The notes beneath the pieces were generated by a model that was not told where the DNA came from, made no database searches, and saw only the letters and a list, made by a program, of their open reading frames with translations. The translations under genes were made by a program, and so were the position numbers. A stretch of 64,000 bases of DNA. Origin: Paenibacillus gallinarum. GTDB lineage: Bacteria; Bacillota; Bacilli; Paenibacillales; Paenibacillaceae. Positions 48,740 to 58,696 of the stretch are shown here, piece by piece. Numbering within the stretch: position 1 is the first letter of the stretch; each line of letters begins with the position of its first letter. The stretch is taken from contig NZ_JACSQL010000009.1 of assembly GCF_014836635.1 (NCBI RefSeq), forward strand, positions 1 to 64,000. Reading direction: 5' to 3'.

Positions 48740-48768
48740 TTGACTTTGGTTTGGGCGACTGGTAAACT
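48740..48768 (+). promoter_or_regulatory. purA promoter
   Basis: -35 TTGACT (48740-48745), 17-bp spacer, -10 TAAACT (48763-48768). A leader of about 190 nt follows, with hairpins GCTGC/GCAGC and AGCGTACAGAT/ATCTGTATTACGCT. Confidence 0.7.
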
Positions 48769-48963
48769 TGAATTGCTGCTTTTAGCAGCAAGCGTACAGA
48801 TTTAATTATCTGTATTACGCTAAGAATCAAGTAACGTAGTTTTTTTACTACTCTGACGTTTTATGAATTGTTCATGGACATCTATGGATACTATGAATGA
48901 AGACAACAATGCCAAGTGAATATAATAAACAGGTTTGTAATTTACATTTACGGGGGAATGAAT

Positions 48964-50250
48964 ATGTCAACAGTAGTCGTTGTGGGAACACAATGGGGAG
49001 ACGAAGGCAAAGGCAAGATTACCGATTATTTGGCAGAAAGTGCGGATGTTGTAGCTCGCTACCAAGGAGGTAATAATGCAGGTCATACGATCCTGATTGA
49101 CGATAAGAAATATAAGCTTAGCTTGATTCCATCCGGTGTTTTTTATGAAGATAAAACATGTGTCATTGGGAATGGTATGGTTGTAAACCCGGAGGCGCTT
49201 ATTAAAGAAATTACGTATATACATGATAATGGATTCTCTACAAAGAACTTAGTTATTAGTGATCGCGCTCATGTCATCTTGCCATATCATATGGTTCTCG
49301 ATGAACTCGAGGAAGATCGTAAAGGTCCAAATAAAATTGGTACAACACGCAAAGGTATTGGTCCGGCTTACATGGACAAAGCAGCTCGTACCGGAATCCG
49401 AATTGCAGACTTGATGGATGCTGAGGAATTCGAACTGAAACTTCGTCATATGGTCAAGGAGAAAAACCAAGTAATTCAGCAAGTGTATGGTGCGGAACCA
49501 CTTGATGTAGAAGAGATTCTGAAGCAATACCTCGAGTACGCTGAATTCATTCGTCCTTATGTGACCGATACATCGGTTGTTCTTAACAATGCCATTGATG
49601 AGAATAAACGGGTATTGTTTGAAGGTGCACAAGGGGTAATGCTAGATATCGACCAAGGTACATATCCTTATGTAACCTCTTCTAACCCGTCTGCTGGTGG
49701 TGTATGTATTGGTTCTGGTGTAGGTCCATCTAAGATCAATGAGGTTATTGGTGTAGCTAAATCGTATACAACTCGTGTTGGTGATGGACCTTTCCCAACT
49801 GAACTTAATAACGAAGTCGGCGACTATATTCGTGAAAAAGGTCATGAGTATGGTACGGTAACAGGCCGTGCACGCCGTGTAGGTTGGTTTGATACCGTTG
49901 TTGTACGTCATGCGCGCCGTGTCAGCGGAATCACTGGATTATCCTTGAACTCTTTAGATGTACTTACAGGTCTTGAAACTGTAAAAATCTGCGTAGGATA
50001 CAAATATCGCGGTGAATTCATTACTCATTATCCGGCTAGCCTGAAAATGCTGGCTGAATGTGAAGCCGTATATGAAGAGATGCCAGGCTGGAGCGAAGAT
50101 ATTACATCAGCTAAAAAATTAGAAGACCTTCCCGAAAATACACGCAATTATGTAACCCGTGTGTCTGAACTGACAGGAATTCCAATTGCTATTTTCTCCG
50201 TAGGTCGTAACCGTGAACAAACCAATCAGATTCTGCCAATTTACGAATAA
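48964..50250 (+). CDS. purA: Adenylosuccinate synthetase
   Basis: 428 aa from ATG 48964, 7 bp after GGGGG; longer upstream starts give an unnatural N-terminus. PurA joins IMP and aspartate with GTP in the first step to AMP. GTP and IMP motifs [12 protein letters not shown] (about 11-22) and GNNAGHTI are at the N-terminus, and [14 protein letters not shown] is also present. It stands alone with a PurR-type control region and terminator. Confidence 0.97.
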   Translation: MSTVVVVGTQWGDEGKGKITDYLAESADVVARYQGGNNAGHTILIDDKKYKLSLIPSGVFYEDKTCVIGNGMVVNPEALIKEITYIHDNGFSTKNLVISDRAHVILPYHMVLDELEEDRKGPNKIGTTRKGIGPAYMDKAARTGIRIADLMDAEEFELKLRHMVKEKNQVIQQVYGAEPLDVEEILKQYLEYAEFIRPYVTDTSVVLNNAIDENKRVLFEGAQGVMLDIDQGTYPYVTSSNPSAGGVCIGSGVGPSKINEVIGVAKSYTTRVGDGPFPTELNNEVGDYIREKGHEYGTVTGRARRVGWFDTVVVRHARRVSGITGLSLNSLDVLTGLETVKICVGYKYRGEFITHYPASLKMLAECEAVYEEMPGWSEDITSAKKLEDLPENTRNYVTRVSELTGIPIAIFSVGRNREQTNQILPIYE

Positions 50251-50306
50251 TATAAAATAGAACGTGGCTTTGTCTGTAGTAGGACAGAGTTTACCATGTA
50301 AATAGA

Positions 50307-50361
50307 AGCTCTCTACTTCCATCTACCTTAATTGGGTAGGTGAAGTGGAGAGCTTTTTTTT
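50307..50361 (+). terminator. purA terminator
   Basis: Long stem with outer arms AAGCTCTC / GAGAGCTT and inner TACC/GGTA, followed by eight T. The remainder of 50362-50559 shows no gene. Confidence 0.9.
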
Positions 50362-50559
50362 GTTCAGAAGTAGGGTCATTCTTAATTGCTGGTAAAAGAA
50401 TCAATTTCATCATTTTAATGAGTTAAGAAATTGATTCAAAAAATAAGGATAGAATAGAGCCACATGCGTCAATACTGATTTTATACACTTCTATGATCCC
50501 TACTTCTCTAAAGAGGGGGCGGGGAGGAGAGTAAATTCATCAGTAGGAGGCATATAATC

Positions 50560-51171
50560 ATGAGATGGCTGAAATGGTGCGGAAAAATAGTGATAACGGT
50601 CATGCTGGTAAGTACACTTACTTTGCTGACAACAGGTCTTATTGTGCAATCTTATGTAGAATCTCTGCTAACTAGTTTTAATATTGCATGGGAGGGACAG
50701 CCGACAGGCCTAACTTCTATTTTTCAAGGTGCTTTAGGGATGAACTCTAGCAATACGAGTAAAAGTACAGATGAGCAGAAAAAAGCATCTGATAGTGCAG
50801 CAGAAAAACAGAACGGTAATTCACCTGAAAGTTCGAGTGGTGGGAAGGATTCAACCCCTGTTTTGACGGAAAGTCCTGATTTGGTGGAAAATCCCGATGA
50901 AGCTGAAAATCCGAAAGAACCAGAAGACCCTGTGATTATGTCACCGAATGATGTGGCTGAATATAAGGACACCATTCCGAATGAAGAAAAGACAGAGGTT
51001 TTTGATTTACTAATGAATAAGATACCAACCGATGAGATGCAATTGATAGCGAGTAATATGGAAAACGGCATTACAGAACAAGAATTGCAAGATATGGAAC
51101 AGGTAATAGCGAAGTACCTCACGGAAGATGAGTATAAGCAGCTTATGGCCATATTGACGCCAGAACAATAG
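50560..51171 (+). CDS. Membrane-anchored protein of unknown function
   Basis: 203 aa, not recognised. A signal anchor lies at about 10-32. A low-complexity Ser/Asn/Pro/Glu linker (about 62-130, with repeated NPDEAENPKEPEDP-like steps) leads to an all-helical acidic C-terminal region (about 135-203) that ends in DEYKQLMAILTPEQ. ATG start about 10 bp after AGGAGG. Its own terminator follows. It precedes an M23 peptidase gene, but with a separate promoter region. Confidence 0.8.
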   Translation: MRWLKWCGKIVITVMLVSTLTLLTTGLIVQSYVESLLTSFNIAWEGQPTGLTSIFQGALGMNSSNTSKSTDEQKKASDSAAEKQNGNSPESSSGGKDSTPVLTESPDLVENPDEAENPKEPEDPVIMSPNDVAEYKDTIPNEEKTEVFDLLMNKIPTDEMQLIASNMENGITEQELQDMEQVIAKYLTEDEYKQLMAILTPEQ

Positions 51172-51184
51172 AGGAAAGTTCAGG

Positions 51185-51209
51185 AAACCCGCGCTTGTCG
51201 CGGGTTTTT
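51185..51209 (+). terminator. Terminator after the unknown membrane protein
   Basis: Stem AAACCCGCG / CGCGGGTTT followed by T. Confidence 0.9.
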
Positions 51210-51417
51210 GGCATGTTTTCCCGTGTTGCTAGAGGAGGAAAACCTATGGTAGAGTATACAAGTGTATAAAAGGTTAAAATTTTGACACTTTTACACAAAT
51301 ATGAAGTTCAGCTATGAAATTGAATGAAATGACTCATAAGTATGTCATAAATAACAAATAATACACCGGTGACAATAACCATCATACCTAAGGCGTGTAA
51401 GAATAAAGGAGAGAATC

Positions 51418-52899
51418 ATGAGCAGTTCGAAAGACAACACGAATACATCGGTTTCCATAACTAAAAAGTTTTTTATGAAACCGCGCAGATGGTTTTTGCT
51501 TACTGCAGCAGGTTTTTTTATGATGATATCTGTAGGATTTGCAGGTCATCAGTTACTCACGACTCCGTATTACAACGTATATGTGAAGGATGAGCTGATT
51601 GGTACCTTATCCAGTGAAGAAGAGCTGCTCTCGCTATACGATCAGAAGAAACAGGAATATGAGAAGAAATATCCCGATGTTACTATGAAGCTGAATACAG
51701 AGGCGATCTCGCTTGAGAAGATCCGTACGCGTAAGCCGGTAAGCATCACCACAGAAGAAACGCTAGCTAAACTAGATGGAATGATTACTGCTTATGCAGA
51801 AGGCGCTGAACTTAAAATAGGAGACAAAGTGATCGCGATTGTAAAAGATCAGGAAACAGCGGATCAGATTCTGGAGCGCGTAAAAGATATGTATATTCCG
51901 GCCGAGGCAAAGGCTGATTCTTCAGATGCTGGGTTAAAAGTCAGATCGGTCGCTGCTTTTACTTCAACAGAAGAAGAGACGGCGGAGGCCAAAGAAGAGC
52001 AGGTTACACTCGCTTCTATACAGCTTAAGGAAGAAGTAGCAGTAGAAGAAGTGACAGTTGACCCGAGTAGAGTGTTAACGGATGAGGAAGCGATAAAGCT
52101 TTTAACCGAAGGTGTTGAAGAAGAGTTTCCTTATCAGGTCAAAGAAGGAGACACCTTGTCCTCCATAGCTAAGAGTTACCAAATGACACTAGCTGAGATT
52201 CGTTCCCTTAATCCAGACATTAAAAATGACTTCATTAAGGTCGGACAGCAGATTACTCTTCTTGCACTGAGACCAGCACTTACGGTAACAACGGTAGAAC
52301 ATGTGGTTGAAGAAGTCATTACCGAACCACAGGTAGAGGTTCGCAAAAGCGACGAGCTTAAATCAGGAGTAACCAAAGTAGTCCGTGAAGGGAAAACAGG
52401 ACGAAAACAAATGAGCTACCGGATTACCAAAGAGAATGGCGAAGTTGTTAAAGAAGAATGGCTTGGACAAGAAGTATTGGAAGCTTCGGTAACTGAGATT
52501 GTAATACAGGGAACGAAAGTTACCGGGGAAGGCAGTGGTGTGTTTACTTGGCCGGTTTCGAATGCCGTCGTAAGCAGCAGTTTTGGACAGCGATGGGGCA
52601 GACAGCACAAAGGAATTGACCTTGTCGGAGAACGTTCAATTAAAGCATCAGACGAGGGAGTCGTTACTTTTGCTGGCCAGCAAAGCGGGTATGGGAACGT
52701 CATTATTATTAATCACCGTAATGGCTACGAAACGGTGTATGGACACTTAAACAGCATCGATGTGAAGGTAGGCCAGATTGTTGAAAAAGGTGAAATTATC
52801 GGTGTGATGGGAAATACCGGTCGCTCGACAGGTACACACCTTCATTTTGAGATTAAAAAAGACAGTGTTGCGCAGAATCCAATGAAATATCTGCCGTAA
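51418..52899 (+). CDS. M23 endopeptidase with LysM and G5 domains
   Basis: 493 aa. An N-terminal membrane anchor (about 26-46) is followed by a helical region, LysM (about 238-282, YQVKEGDTLSSIAKSYQM), G5 (about 295-368) and the LytM/M23 domain (about 375-490). The zinc site is visible: H in GRQHKGIDLV and GTHLHFEI (HxH). LysM and G5 bind peptidoglycan or glycans; the M23 domain cuts peptide crosslinks. It resembles wall-remodelling enzymes controlled by WalRK, which is encoded directly downstream. Its own terminator follows. Confidence 0.9.
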   Translation: MSSSKDNTNTSVSITKKFFMKPRRWFLLTAAGFFMMISVGFAGHQLLTTPYYNVYVKDELIGTLSSEEELLSLYDQKKQEYEKKYPDVTMKLNTEAISLEKIRTRKPVSITTEETLAKLDGMITAYAEGAELKIGDKVIAIVKDQETADQILERVKDMYIPAEAKADSSDAGLKVRSVAAFTSTEEETAEAKEEQVTLASIQLKEEVAVEEVTVDPSRVLTDEEAIKLLTEGVEEEFPYQVKEGDTLSSIAKSYQMTLAEIRSLNPDIKNDFIKVGQQITLLALRPALTVTTVEHVVEEVITEPQVEVRKSDELKSGVTKVVREGKTGRKQMSYRITKENGEVVKEEWLGQEVLEASVTEIVIQGTKVTGEGSGVFTWPVSNAVVSSSFGQRWGRQHKGIDLVGERSIKASDEGVVTFAGQQSGYGNVIIINHRNGYETVYGHLNSIDVKVGQIVEKGEIIGVMGNTGRSTGTHLHFEIKKDSVAQNPMKYLP

Positions 52900-52906
52900 A
52901 ATAGGA

Positions 52907-52942
52907 AAGCATGGTCTGTATAGAGACAGATCATGCTTTTTT
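52907..52942 (+). terminator. Terminator after the M23 peptidase gene
   Basis: Stem AAGCATG-G-TCTGT / ACAGA-T-CATGCTT followed by six T. Confidence 0.9.
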
Positions 52943-53069
52943 ATGTGGGAAAGGAGACCTTTTCACCTAGTGAATCTGCCGGTTTAGGTGTGTTAAAATA
53001 GATCGTATTAAGCAGATAAATGAGACCGAGGTCTTTTTCACAAAATAAACGTTGGAGCGGAGCGATTGT

Positions 53070-53795
53070 ATGCAAGGAAAGATTCTCGTAGTAGATGATG
53101 AACAACCAATCGCAGATATCCTTAAATTTAACCTGGAGAAAGAGGGATATCAGGTTACTTGTGCCTTTGACGGCATACAGGCTGTAGAACTTGCATTGTC
53201 TGAACAACCGGATTTAATTTTGCTGGATTTAATGCTCCCAGGTAAGGACGGAATGGATGTCTGCCGTGAGGTAAGGGCGCAGCTTGAAACCCGCATTATT
53301 ATGCTGACGGCTAAAGATTCGGAGATTGATAAAGTGTTAGGACTTGAACTGGGAGCGGACGATTATGTCACGAAACCATTTAGCACAAGAGAGCTGTTGG
53401 CCCGGGTAAAAGCGCAGATGCGCAGACAACAGAAACCACAGATTCAAGCGGATTCCTCATCTTCAGCAGAAGAACAGCAGGGGCTGAAGCTACATGACCT
53501 TTATTTTGATACAGATATGTACACGGCTTACAAAGGTGGAACACCGCTTGATCTGACCCACCGCGAATATGAACTGCTCTATTATATGGCCAAAAATGCA
53601 GGTAAAGTGATGACGAGAGAACATTTGCTACAGGCGGTATGGGGGTTTGAATATTTTGGTGATGTGCGGACGGTGGATGTGACGATTCGGCGTCTGAGAG
53701 AGAAGATTGAAGAAAATCCAAGCAAGCCGGAAACGATTGTGACGCGCAGGGGACTTGGTTATTTGATTCGAGGTTCCAAGAGCGGAGTTTTGTAG
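53070..53795 (+). CDS. walR: Response regulator WalR (YycF)
   Basis: 241 aa from ATG 53070; an in-frame TTG at 53052 overlaps the GGAGCGGAG site. The receiver domain (1-120) has the phospho-acceptor D53 in [11 protein letters not shown], the [29 protein letters not shown] motif and an OmpR-type winged helix (about 140-235). WalR activates autolysin genes and is essential in B. subtilis. It opens walRKHIJ and is followed immediately by walK. Confidence 0.97.
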   Translation: MQGKILVVDDEQPIADILKFNLEKEGYQVTCAFDGIQAVELALSEQPDLILLDLMLPGKDGMDVCREVRAQLETRIIMLTAKDSEIDKVLGLELGADDYVTKPFSTRELLARVKAQMRRQQKPQIQADSSSSAEEQQGLKLHDLYFDTDMYTAYKGGTPLDLTHREYELLYYMAKNAGKVMTREHLLQAVWGFEYFGDVRTVDVTIRRLREKIEENPSKPETIVTRRGLGYLIRGSKSGVL

Positions 53796-55622
53796 ATGAA
53801 GTGGACTTCTTTTTTTCGTACTGTCCAAGCCAAACTGATTATTGTATACGTACTTCTCATTCTGGTAGCAATGCAGTTGATTGGTGTCTACTTTGTTAGT
53901 GCGATGAAAACGTCGCTGACCAGCAACTTTACAGAAGATTTGCACGCACGTGCTGAAATGCTGTCTGTACTTGTAGCGGAGACCCTCGTAACAGGAGACG
54001 GTGATGCCGGTGAAGAACGAACCGAAAGTCTAGGGACACTGGTAAATAACCTTTTTAATATTAGTGGTGCAGAGATTCAGGTACTTGATGCAAGTGGTCG
54101 TGTGCTGACAACCACCCTTAGCTCGCACAACAATTACATAGGTCGTAAAAATACACAAACCGTGGTCAGCCGTGCACTGCAAGGGATTCGGGATAATGAA
54201 GAAAATGTGATTGATGAAGATAATGTACGTAAAAAAGTAGTAGCCAAGCCTGTCTCCTCTGGAGGGAAAATAGTCGGTGCTGTCTATATAGCGGCTTCGA
54301 TGAACGAATTATACACAACGATGGAGCGGATCAATAATATTTTTATATCCGGAGTCATGATCGCGCTTGGTCTAACTGCTGTGCTCGGTGTCATTCTATC
54401 ACATACCATTACGGCCCCAATCAAGGAACTAACACGAAAGGCAAATGCCGTGGCGGAAGGGGATTTCCGCACTACAATGCCGGTGCATGGAACCGATGAG
54501 ATCGGGCAGCTTAGCAAAGCTTTTAATTATATGACAAGCCGTTTACGGACAGCGTTATCTGAGAACGAAGAGGAAAAAGAAAAGCTGTCCTCTATTCTTG
54601 CTAATATGAGTGATGGGGTTGTCGCTACGGACGAACTTGGACGTATTATTCTCGTGAATAAACGTGCCAGTCTCATGCTGGGCGTCGAAGAATCTGCAAT
54701 GACCGGAAGGCACTTTGCTGTCCTGCTCGGACTTGATGTGGAGGAAGCTGAGACGATGCTGAGCGGCATTACAGCTTCTACGCTTTTGCAAATTCACCCC
54801 CATGGTCAGGATGGATCACTAGTGATTCGTGTGACGTTCACCCCCGTCCATCGGCGAGGGTATGGCGGAACAGGCACCATTATCGTGCTTCAGGATGTTA
54901 CAGAGCAGGAAGAGCTGGAGGCATCGCGGCGTGAGTTTGTGGCCAATGTGTCCCATGAGCTGAGAACTCCGCTGACAACGATTAAAAGCTATGCAGAAGC
55001 ACTCGATAATGGGGCAATTGAAGACCCTGAACTAGGAGGACGTTTTGTTGGGGTAATCCAAAATGAAACGGAGCGGATGATCAGACTGGTTACCGATCTC
55101 CTTCATCTGTCACGGCTTGATTCTAGTGAAGCACCGCTGCGTAAGCAGCTTACTCCGATCATTGATGTACTGGAAGAGGTGGCTGATCGCTTCTCATTCC
55201 AGATGCAGCAGAAACAGATGAGTATTGCGGTTATTGTAGAGCGGGGAGTCCCGGAAGTACCCATGGATCGGGATCAGATTGATCAGCTTCTCGATAATTT
55301 GGTATCCAATGCTCTCAAATACTCAAATGAGGGAGGAAGTGTTACCTTGGCTGCTTCCCTTACTGAAAAAGGGGTGGCCATATCGGTTGAGGATACCGGA
55401 ATCGGCATTCCTAAAAAAGATATTGAACGCATCTTTGAAAGATTCTATCGTGTTGAAAAAGGAAGAGCTCGCAGTATGGGCGGTACAGGGCTCGGTTTAT
55501 CGATTGCCCGGGAAATCGTCAAAGCACATGGCGGGGACATTGAACTCGAGTCTGAGTTTGGAAAAGGAACAAGAGTTACGTTCATTCTGCCTCTTGTACA
55601 GGAAGAGAGGGGCTATTCATGA
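53796..55622 (+). CDS. walK: Sensor histidine kinase WalK (YycG)
   Basis: 608 aa. Two membrane helices (about 10-30 and 182-205) flank an extracellular PAS-like domain. HAMP (about 205-258), cytoplasmic PAS (about 262-370), HisKA with FVANVSHELRTPLTTIK (phospho-His about 387) and HATPase (LDNLVSNALKYSNEGG, GTGLGLSI) follow. It senses wall status at the septum and phosphorylates WalR. It starts next to the walR stop and overlaps walH by 4 bp. A near-match to a Noc-binding site lies in its 3' part (55503-55516). Confidence 0.97.
   Translation: MKWTSFFRTVQAKLIIVYVLLILVAMQLIGVYFVSAMKTSLTSNFTEDLHARAEMLSVLVAETLVTGDGDAGEERTESLGTLVNNLFNISGAEIQVLDASGRVLTTTLSSHNNYIGRKNTQTVVSRALQGIRDNEENVIDEDNVRKKVVAKPVSSGGKIVGAVYIAASMNELYTTMERINNIFISGVMIALGLTAVLGVILSHTITAPIKELTRKANAVAEGDFRTTMPVHGTDEIGQLSKAFNYMTSRLRTALSENEEEKEKLSSILANMSDGVVATDELGRIILVNKRASLMLGVEESAMTGRHFAVLLGLDVEEAETMLSGITASTLLQIHPHGQDGSLVIRVTFTPVHRRGYGGTGTIIVLQDVTEQEELEASRREFVANVSHELRTPLTTIKSYAEALDNGAIEDPELGGRFVGVIQNETERMIRLVTDLLHLSRLDSSEAPLRKQLTPIIDVLEEVADRFSFQMQQKQMSIAVIVERGVPEVPMDRDQIDQLLDNLVSNALKYSNEGGSVTLAASLTEKGVAISVEDTGIGIPKKDIERIFERFYRVEKGRARSMGGTGLGLSIAREIVKAHGGDIELESEFGKGTRVTFILPLVQEERGYS
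55503..55516. promoter_or_regulatory. Possible Noc-binding site inside walK
   Basis: ATTGCCCGGGAAAT differs at one position from the Noc-binding palindrome ATTTCCCGGGAAAT. Noc is encoded in this window. One such match may be chance. Confidence 0.35.
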
Positions 55623-56902
55623 AGGAAGGTCTGAAAAATACGGTATTAGTACTGTTGATTACAGCCAGTCTTGTTCAGAGCTATTTTCTTATTTACCGTC
55701 TGCCTGGAAGTTACTCCATCGTAAATAGTGAATCTAACTACATCAAGACCGAGAATATGGGTCAAGAACAGCGAGTAGAGAATGTATTATTTCCGGATCA
55801 GATGATTATTCATATGGGAAAGGATAAACACACGATTTTTTATCCGGAATCCACCTTTTATCAGCTCATCTATTCACGTCTCCAAGGCCGTAATTTCGGT
55901 AATTTTGAAAGGCAGAGCGTAGATTCTGCCGATTGGGAGGAACTGAAGAAGAAGCATCCGGGAATTGAGTTATCATTTGATGGCGGTATCCCCGTATCCC
56001 TATTGCAGCGAGTTATGCAGCTGGATACGGATTCTCTTTTTCAGGCAGAAACGATTCATAAGATTTGGATCTATACTTCCGATAAAGACCCGAAGGTACA
56101 CGCTCTGTTCTTCAGCGCGCGGGGGGATGTCGTTTATGAGGCGTCGGATGTCGATTTAACGGTACAGGATGTGTTGCAGCATGTTGATTTTGGGACAGGC
56201 TGGACTCCTTATCAGCTAACAGAGGCCGGATACTATATTCCAAAAGAACCGCTGGAAGTACTTCAAGTAGAGATTCCAACAGGTCAGTATACGGTAGAAC
56301 AAATGCAGCGCAGTCTATTCTTCGATCCGAGTATGACGCGAAATATTCAGGAGAAAGATGGATCGGAAATTTATACAGACAGCAAGCGAAGTTTGCAGGT
56401 GAAATATAACCAGCGCTGGATCAGCTATAATGACCCTGCGGCTGTACTGACGAGTGAAGTAGACCGGACGAAGGACGTGCTTGCAGCGATTGACTTTGTG
56501 AATCAATATGGCGGTTTTAACGGGACCTACCGGCTTACAATGGATACGGAGGATCAAAGTACGGAGATCAATTTGCTTCCCTATTATGACAGCTATCAGA
56601 TCCTGGATCTGCCGCAGTACGGATTTGAGCATATGTATCTTGATGTGCAGAAAGAGTCTGTCGCTACTTACGAACGTTCCCTGCTCTATTTAAGAGAGGG
56701 AGAAGAGATCGATAAGCAGATGGTACAGCTTCCTTACGGGGAAGAACTGGAACAGCAGATTAAAGAGGTTGCTGGAGATACGGATTTGGTTAGTGTATAC
56801 CCTGCTTATCATCCACAGCCAACGGAGGCAGGAATGAAACTCATCCCTGTGTGGACTGTTAAACTGAGTACAGGGGAAGTAAGGACGCTGGAGACAAAGT
56901 AA
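55619..56902 (+). CDS. walH: WalRK regulator WalH (YycH)
   Basis: 427 aa. One N-terminal membrane helix (about 7-27), the rest extracytoplasmic, with the YycH fold. In B. subtilis YycH and YycI form a complex that restrains WalK through membrane helices. Overlaps walK by 4 bp (ATGA), so it is translationally coupled. Identified mainly from position and overall pattern. Confidence 0.9.
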   Translation: MKEGLKNTVLVLLITASLVQSYFLIYRLPGSYSIVNSESNYIKTENMGQEQRVENVLFPDQMIIHMGKDKHTIFYPESTFYQLIYSRLQGRNFGNFERQSVDSADWEELKKKHPGIELSFDGGIPVSLLQRVMQLDTDSLFQAETIHKIWIYTSDKDPKVHALFFSARGDVVYEASDVDLTVQDVLQHVDFGTGWTPYQLTEAGYYIPKEPLEVLQVEIPTGQYTVEQMQRSLFFDPSMTRNIQEKDGSEIYTDSKRSLQVKYNQRWISYNDPAAVLTSEVDRTKDVLAAIDFVNQYGGFNGTYRLTMDTEDQSTEINLLPYYDSYQILDLPQYGFEHMYLDVQKESVATYERSLLYLREGEEIDKQMVQLPYGEELEQQIKEVAGDTDLVSVYPAYHPQPTEAGMKLIPVWTVKLSTGEVRTLETK

Positions 56903-56961
56903 AAAGTGGTTAACCCTTGGACTGGATGTACAGGTGGTCTATAATGAAATGAGGTGAAAAG

Positions 56962-57708
56962 ATGGACTTTGGCCGTGCCAAGAATGTATTAATATATGCT
57001 TTTCTGCTGCTGAACTTGGTTCTAGGTTATCAGTTGTGGGTGGATGCACGGGAATCGGCCGGCTCAAGTCTTGACTATACTTCTCTTGGTGACAGTACAC
57101 AGCGACTGATGGAAGAGAAGGGAATTCAGATTCTTGCGCCCATTCCAAGCGACACACCTGTTATGCCAAAGCTGACCTATCGCTATCTTAATGGGGACAA
57201 GGCAGCGGGAATAGTGCAGCTTGATCAGCCTATTGATAGTAAACTTGTGTTTTCTGAAAAAGAAATGGTGGCAGCGCTGAAAAAAACAATTCCAGATATC
57301 GACCAGTATAAACTTGATCCGCTTGCGAATCTGGATGCTTCAGACCGATTTATTTTACATCCGCTTGCGGAGCAAAAATGGCCTCTATTTCATGTGAATC
57401 TAGAGTTATATTATTCAAATCAGAAAATAACCGCTTACCGGCAATCTCCAATTGAGATGTCAACATTCGAAGAAGAACAGCAGGTGCTTCCGGCTTCCAA
57501 GGCCCTTGGCACGCTGGTCGAGCTCTTTTTACCGAATGAAGCGGTCGTACAGGATATCTCGCTTGGATATTATGGTGAGGAGTTTAACTCGGACAGCCAA
57601 GTGGCAGCCCCTGCGTGGAGATTTGTGCTTGAAGGCGGGCAGACCTATTATGTTCAGGGCATCAGCGGAGAGGTGATTAGTCCGAAGACAGAAAAACCGG
57701 AGGAGTAA
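56962..57708 (+). CDS. walI: WalRK regulator WalI (YycI)
   Basis: 248 aa. One N-terminal membrane helix (about 7-25) with MDFGRAKNVLIYAFLLLNLVLGYQLW, typical of YycI, and an extracytoplasmic domain. It works with WalH to dampen WalK. It lies 59 bp after walH and 6 bp before walJ. Confidence 0.9.
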   Translation: MDFGRAKNVLIYAFLLLNLVLGYQLWVDARESAGSSLDYTSLGDSTQRLMEEKGIQILAPIPSDTPVMPKLTYRYLNGDKAAGIVQLDQPIDSKLVFSEKEMVAALKKTIPDIDQYKLDPLANLDASDRFILHPLAEQKWPLFHVNLELYYSNQKITAYRQSPIEMSTFEEEQQVLPASKALGTLVELFLPNEAVVQDISLGYYGEEFNSDSQVAAPAWRFVLEGGQTYYVQGISGEVISPKTEKPEE

Positions 57709-57714
57709 TGAGTT

Positions 57715-58521
57715 ATGGGGATACGTTTTACCGTGTTGTCGAGTGGTTCGACAGGGAATGCGACAGTCGTTCGTAATGATGATACGGCTTTATTAATAGA
57801 TGCAGGACTCAGTGCGAAGCGAATTGATGAACTTATGCTAGAGCGGGACATGCTGGGTTCACAACTGGACGGGATCTTAGTTACACATGAACATTCAGAC
57901 CATATTCGGGGTCTTGGTGCGGTGGCACGGAAATATAATTTACCGATCTATGCAAACACGAACACGTGGAAAGCGATGCAAAAATCGATTGGTAAGATCG
58001 CCGAGGAAAACATTCGAATTATGGAGAGCGGAGAGGTAAAAGAGTTTAAATCACTTCGCGTGGAGTCATTTGGTATTTCTCATGATGCTGCAGAGCCTGT
58101 AGGCTATTCTTTCTATGATGGTAAAGAGAAACTTAGTGTAGCGACCGATCTTGGCTACATGAGTGATAAAGTTCGCGATGCGATCTCAGATGCAGATGTC
58201 ATGGTACTAGAAGCCAATCATGATATTGATATGCTTCGAATGGGACGATACCCATGGAATACCAAAAGACGGATTATGGGCGACCTCGGTCACCTGTCTA
58301 ATGAAGCAGCAGGTGCTGCTCTTAGCGAACTAATGAATGGGATCACGAAACGTGTATATTTGGCTCATCTGAGCCGTGATCATAATATGATGGAACTCGC
58401 CAAACTTACGGTACGAAATGCAATGGAAGAACGAGGATGCTTCTATAAGGATAGCGAATTCCAACTTTGTGAGACGTATTATGACCGGCCTACACCGTGG
58501 GATAAGGTGAGTTCTCCATAA
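57715..58521 (+). CDS. walJ: Metallo-beta-lactamase-fold hydrolase WalJ (YycJ)
   Basis: 268 aa, cytosolic. The zinc motif THEHSDHIRGL (HxHxDH, about 58-68), the later TDLGYMS and NHD, and FTVLSSGSTGNATVV at the N-terminus are present. YycJ is a 5'-3' exonuclease-like member of the fold proposed to act in mismatch repair or coordination of division with replication. Its 3' end overlaps the antisense small gene by 32 bp. Confidence 0.93.
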   Translation: MGIRFTVLSSGSTGNATVVRNDDTALLIDAGLSAKRIDELMLERDMLGSQLDGILVTHEHSDHIRGLGAVARKYNLPIYANTNTWKAMQKSIGKIAEENIRIMESGEVKEFKSLRVESFGISHDAAEPVGYSFYDGKEKLSVATDLGYMSDKVRDAISDADVMVLEANHDIDMLRMGRYPWNTKRRIMGDLGHLSNEAAGAALSELMNGITKRVYLAHLSRDHNMMELAKLTVRNAMEERGCFYKDSEFQLCETYYDRPTPWDKVSSP

Positions 58522-58696
58522 AGCTGTCGAGATCGGCAGCTTTTTTTTCTACCTCTTCCCGGGTAAGGATGTTTTTTTCGATGAGCAGCTCAATGATGGT
58601 ACTTAACGCAAGCGTGTTGCGGTAATGCTCTTCTTTGAGATCCGCTAATTTGGCGGCAAGACCGACCTCTTCCATAGCCGTGTATACACGATTCAT
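58490..58696 (-). CDS. Small conserved-looking helical protein, antisense to walJ end
   Basis: 68 aa from ATG 58696, 7 bp after AAGGAGG, an excellent site. The sequence (MNRVYTAMEEVGLAAKLADLKEEHYRNTLALSTIIELLIEKNILTREEVEKKAADLDSFME) is helical and soluble. The family was not recognised. The clear site and protein-like composition support a real gene despite the 32-bp overlap with walJ. Confidence 0.75.
   Translation of the reverse strand: MNRVYTAMEEVGLAAKLADLKEEHYRNTLALSTIIELLIEKNILTREEVEKKAADLDSFMENSPYPTV

Noticed and set aside
58550-58566. CTTCCCGGGTAA as a second Noc-binding site
   Set aside because: At least two mismatches from the palindrome, and it lies in coding sequence without other support.
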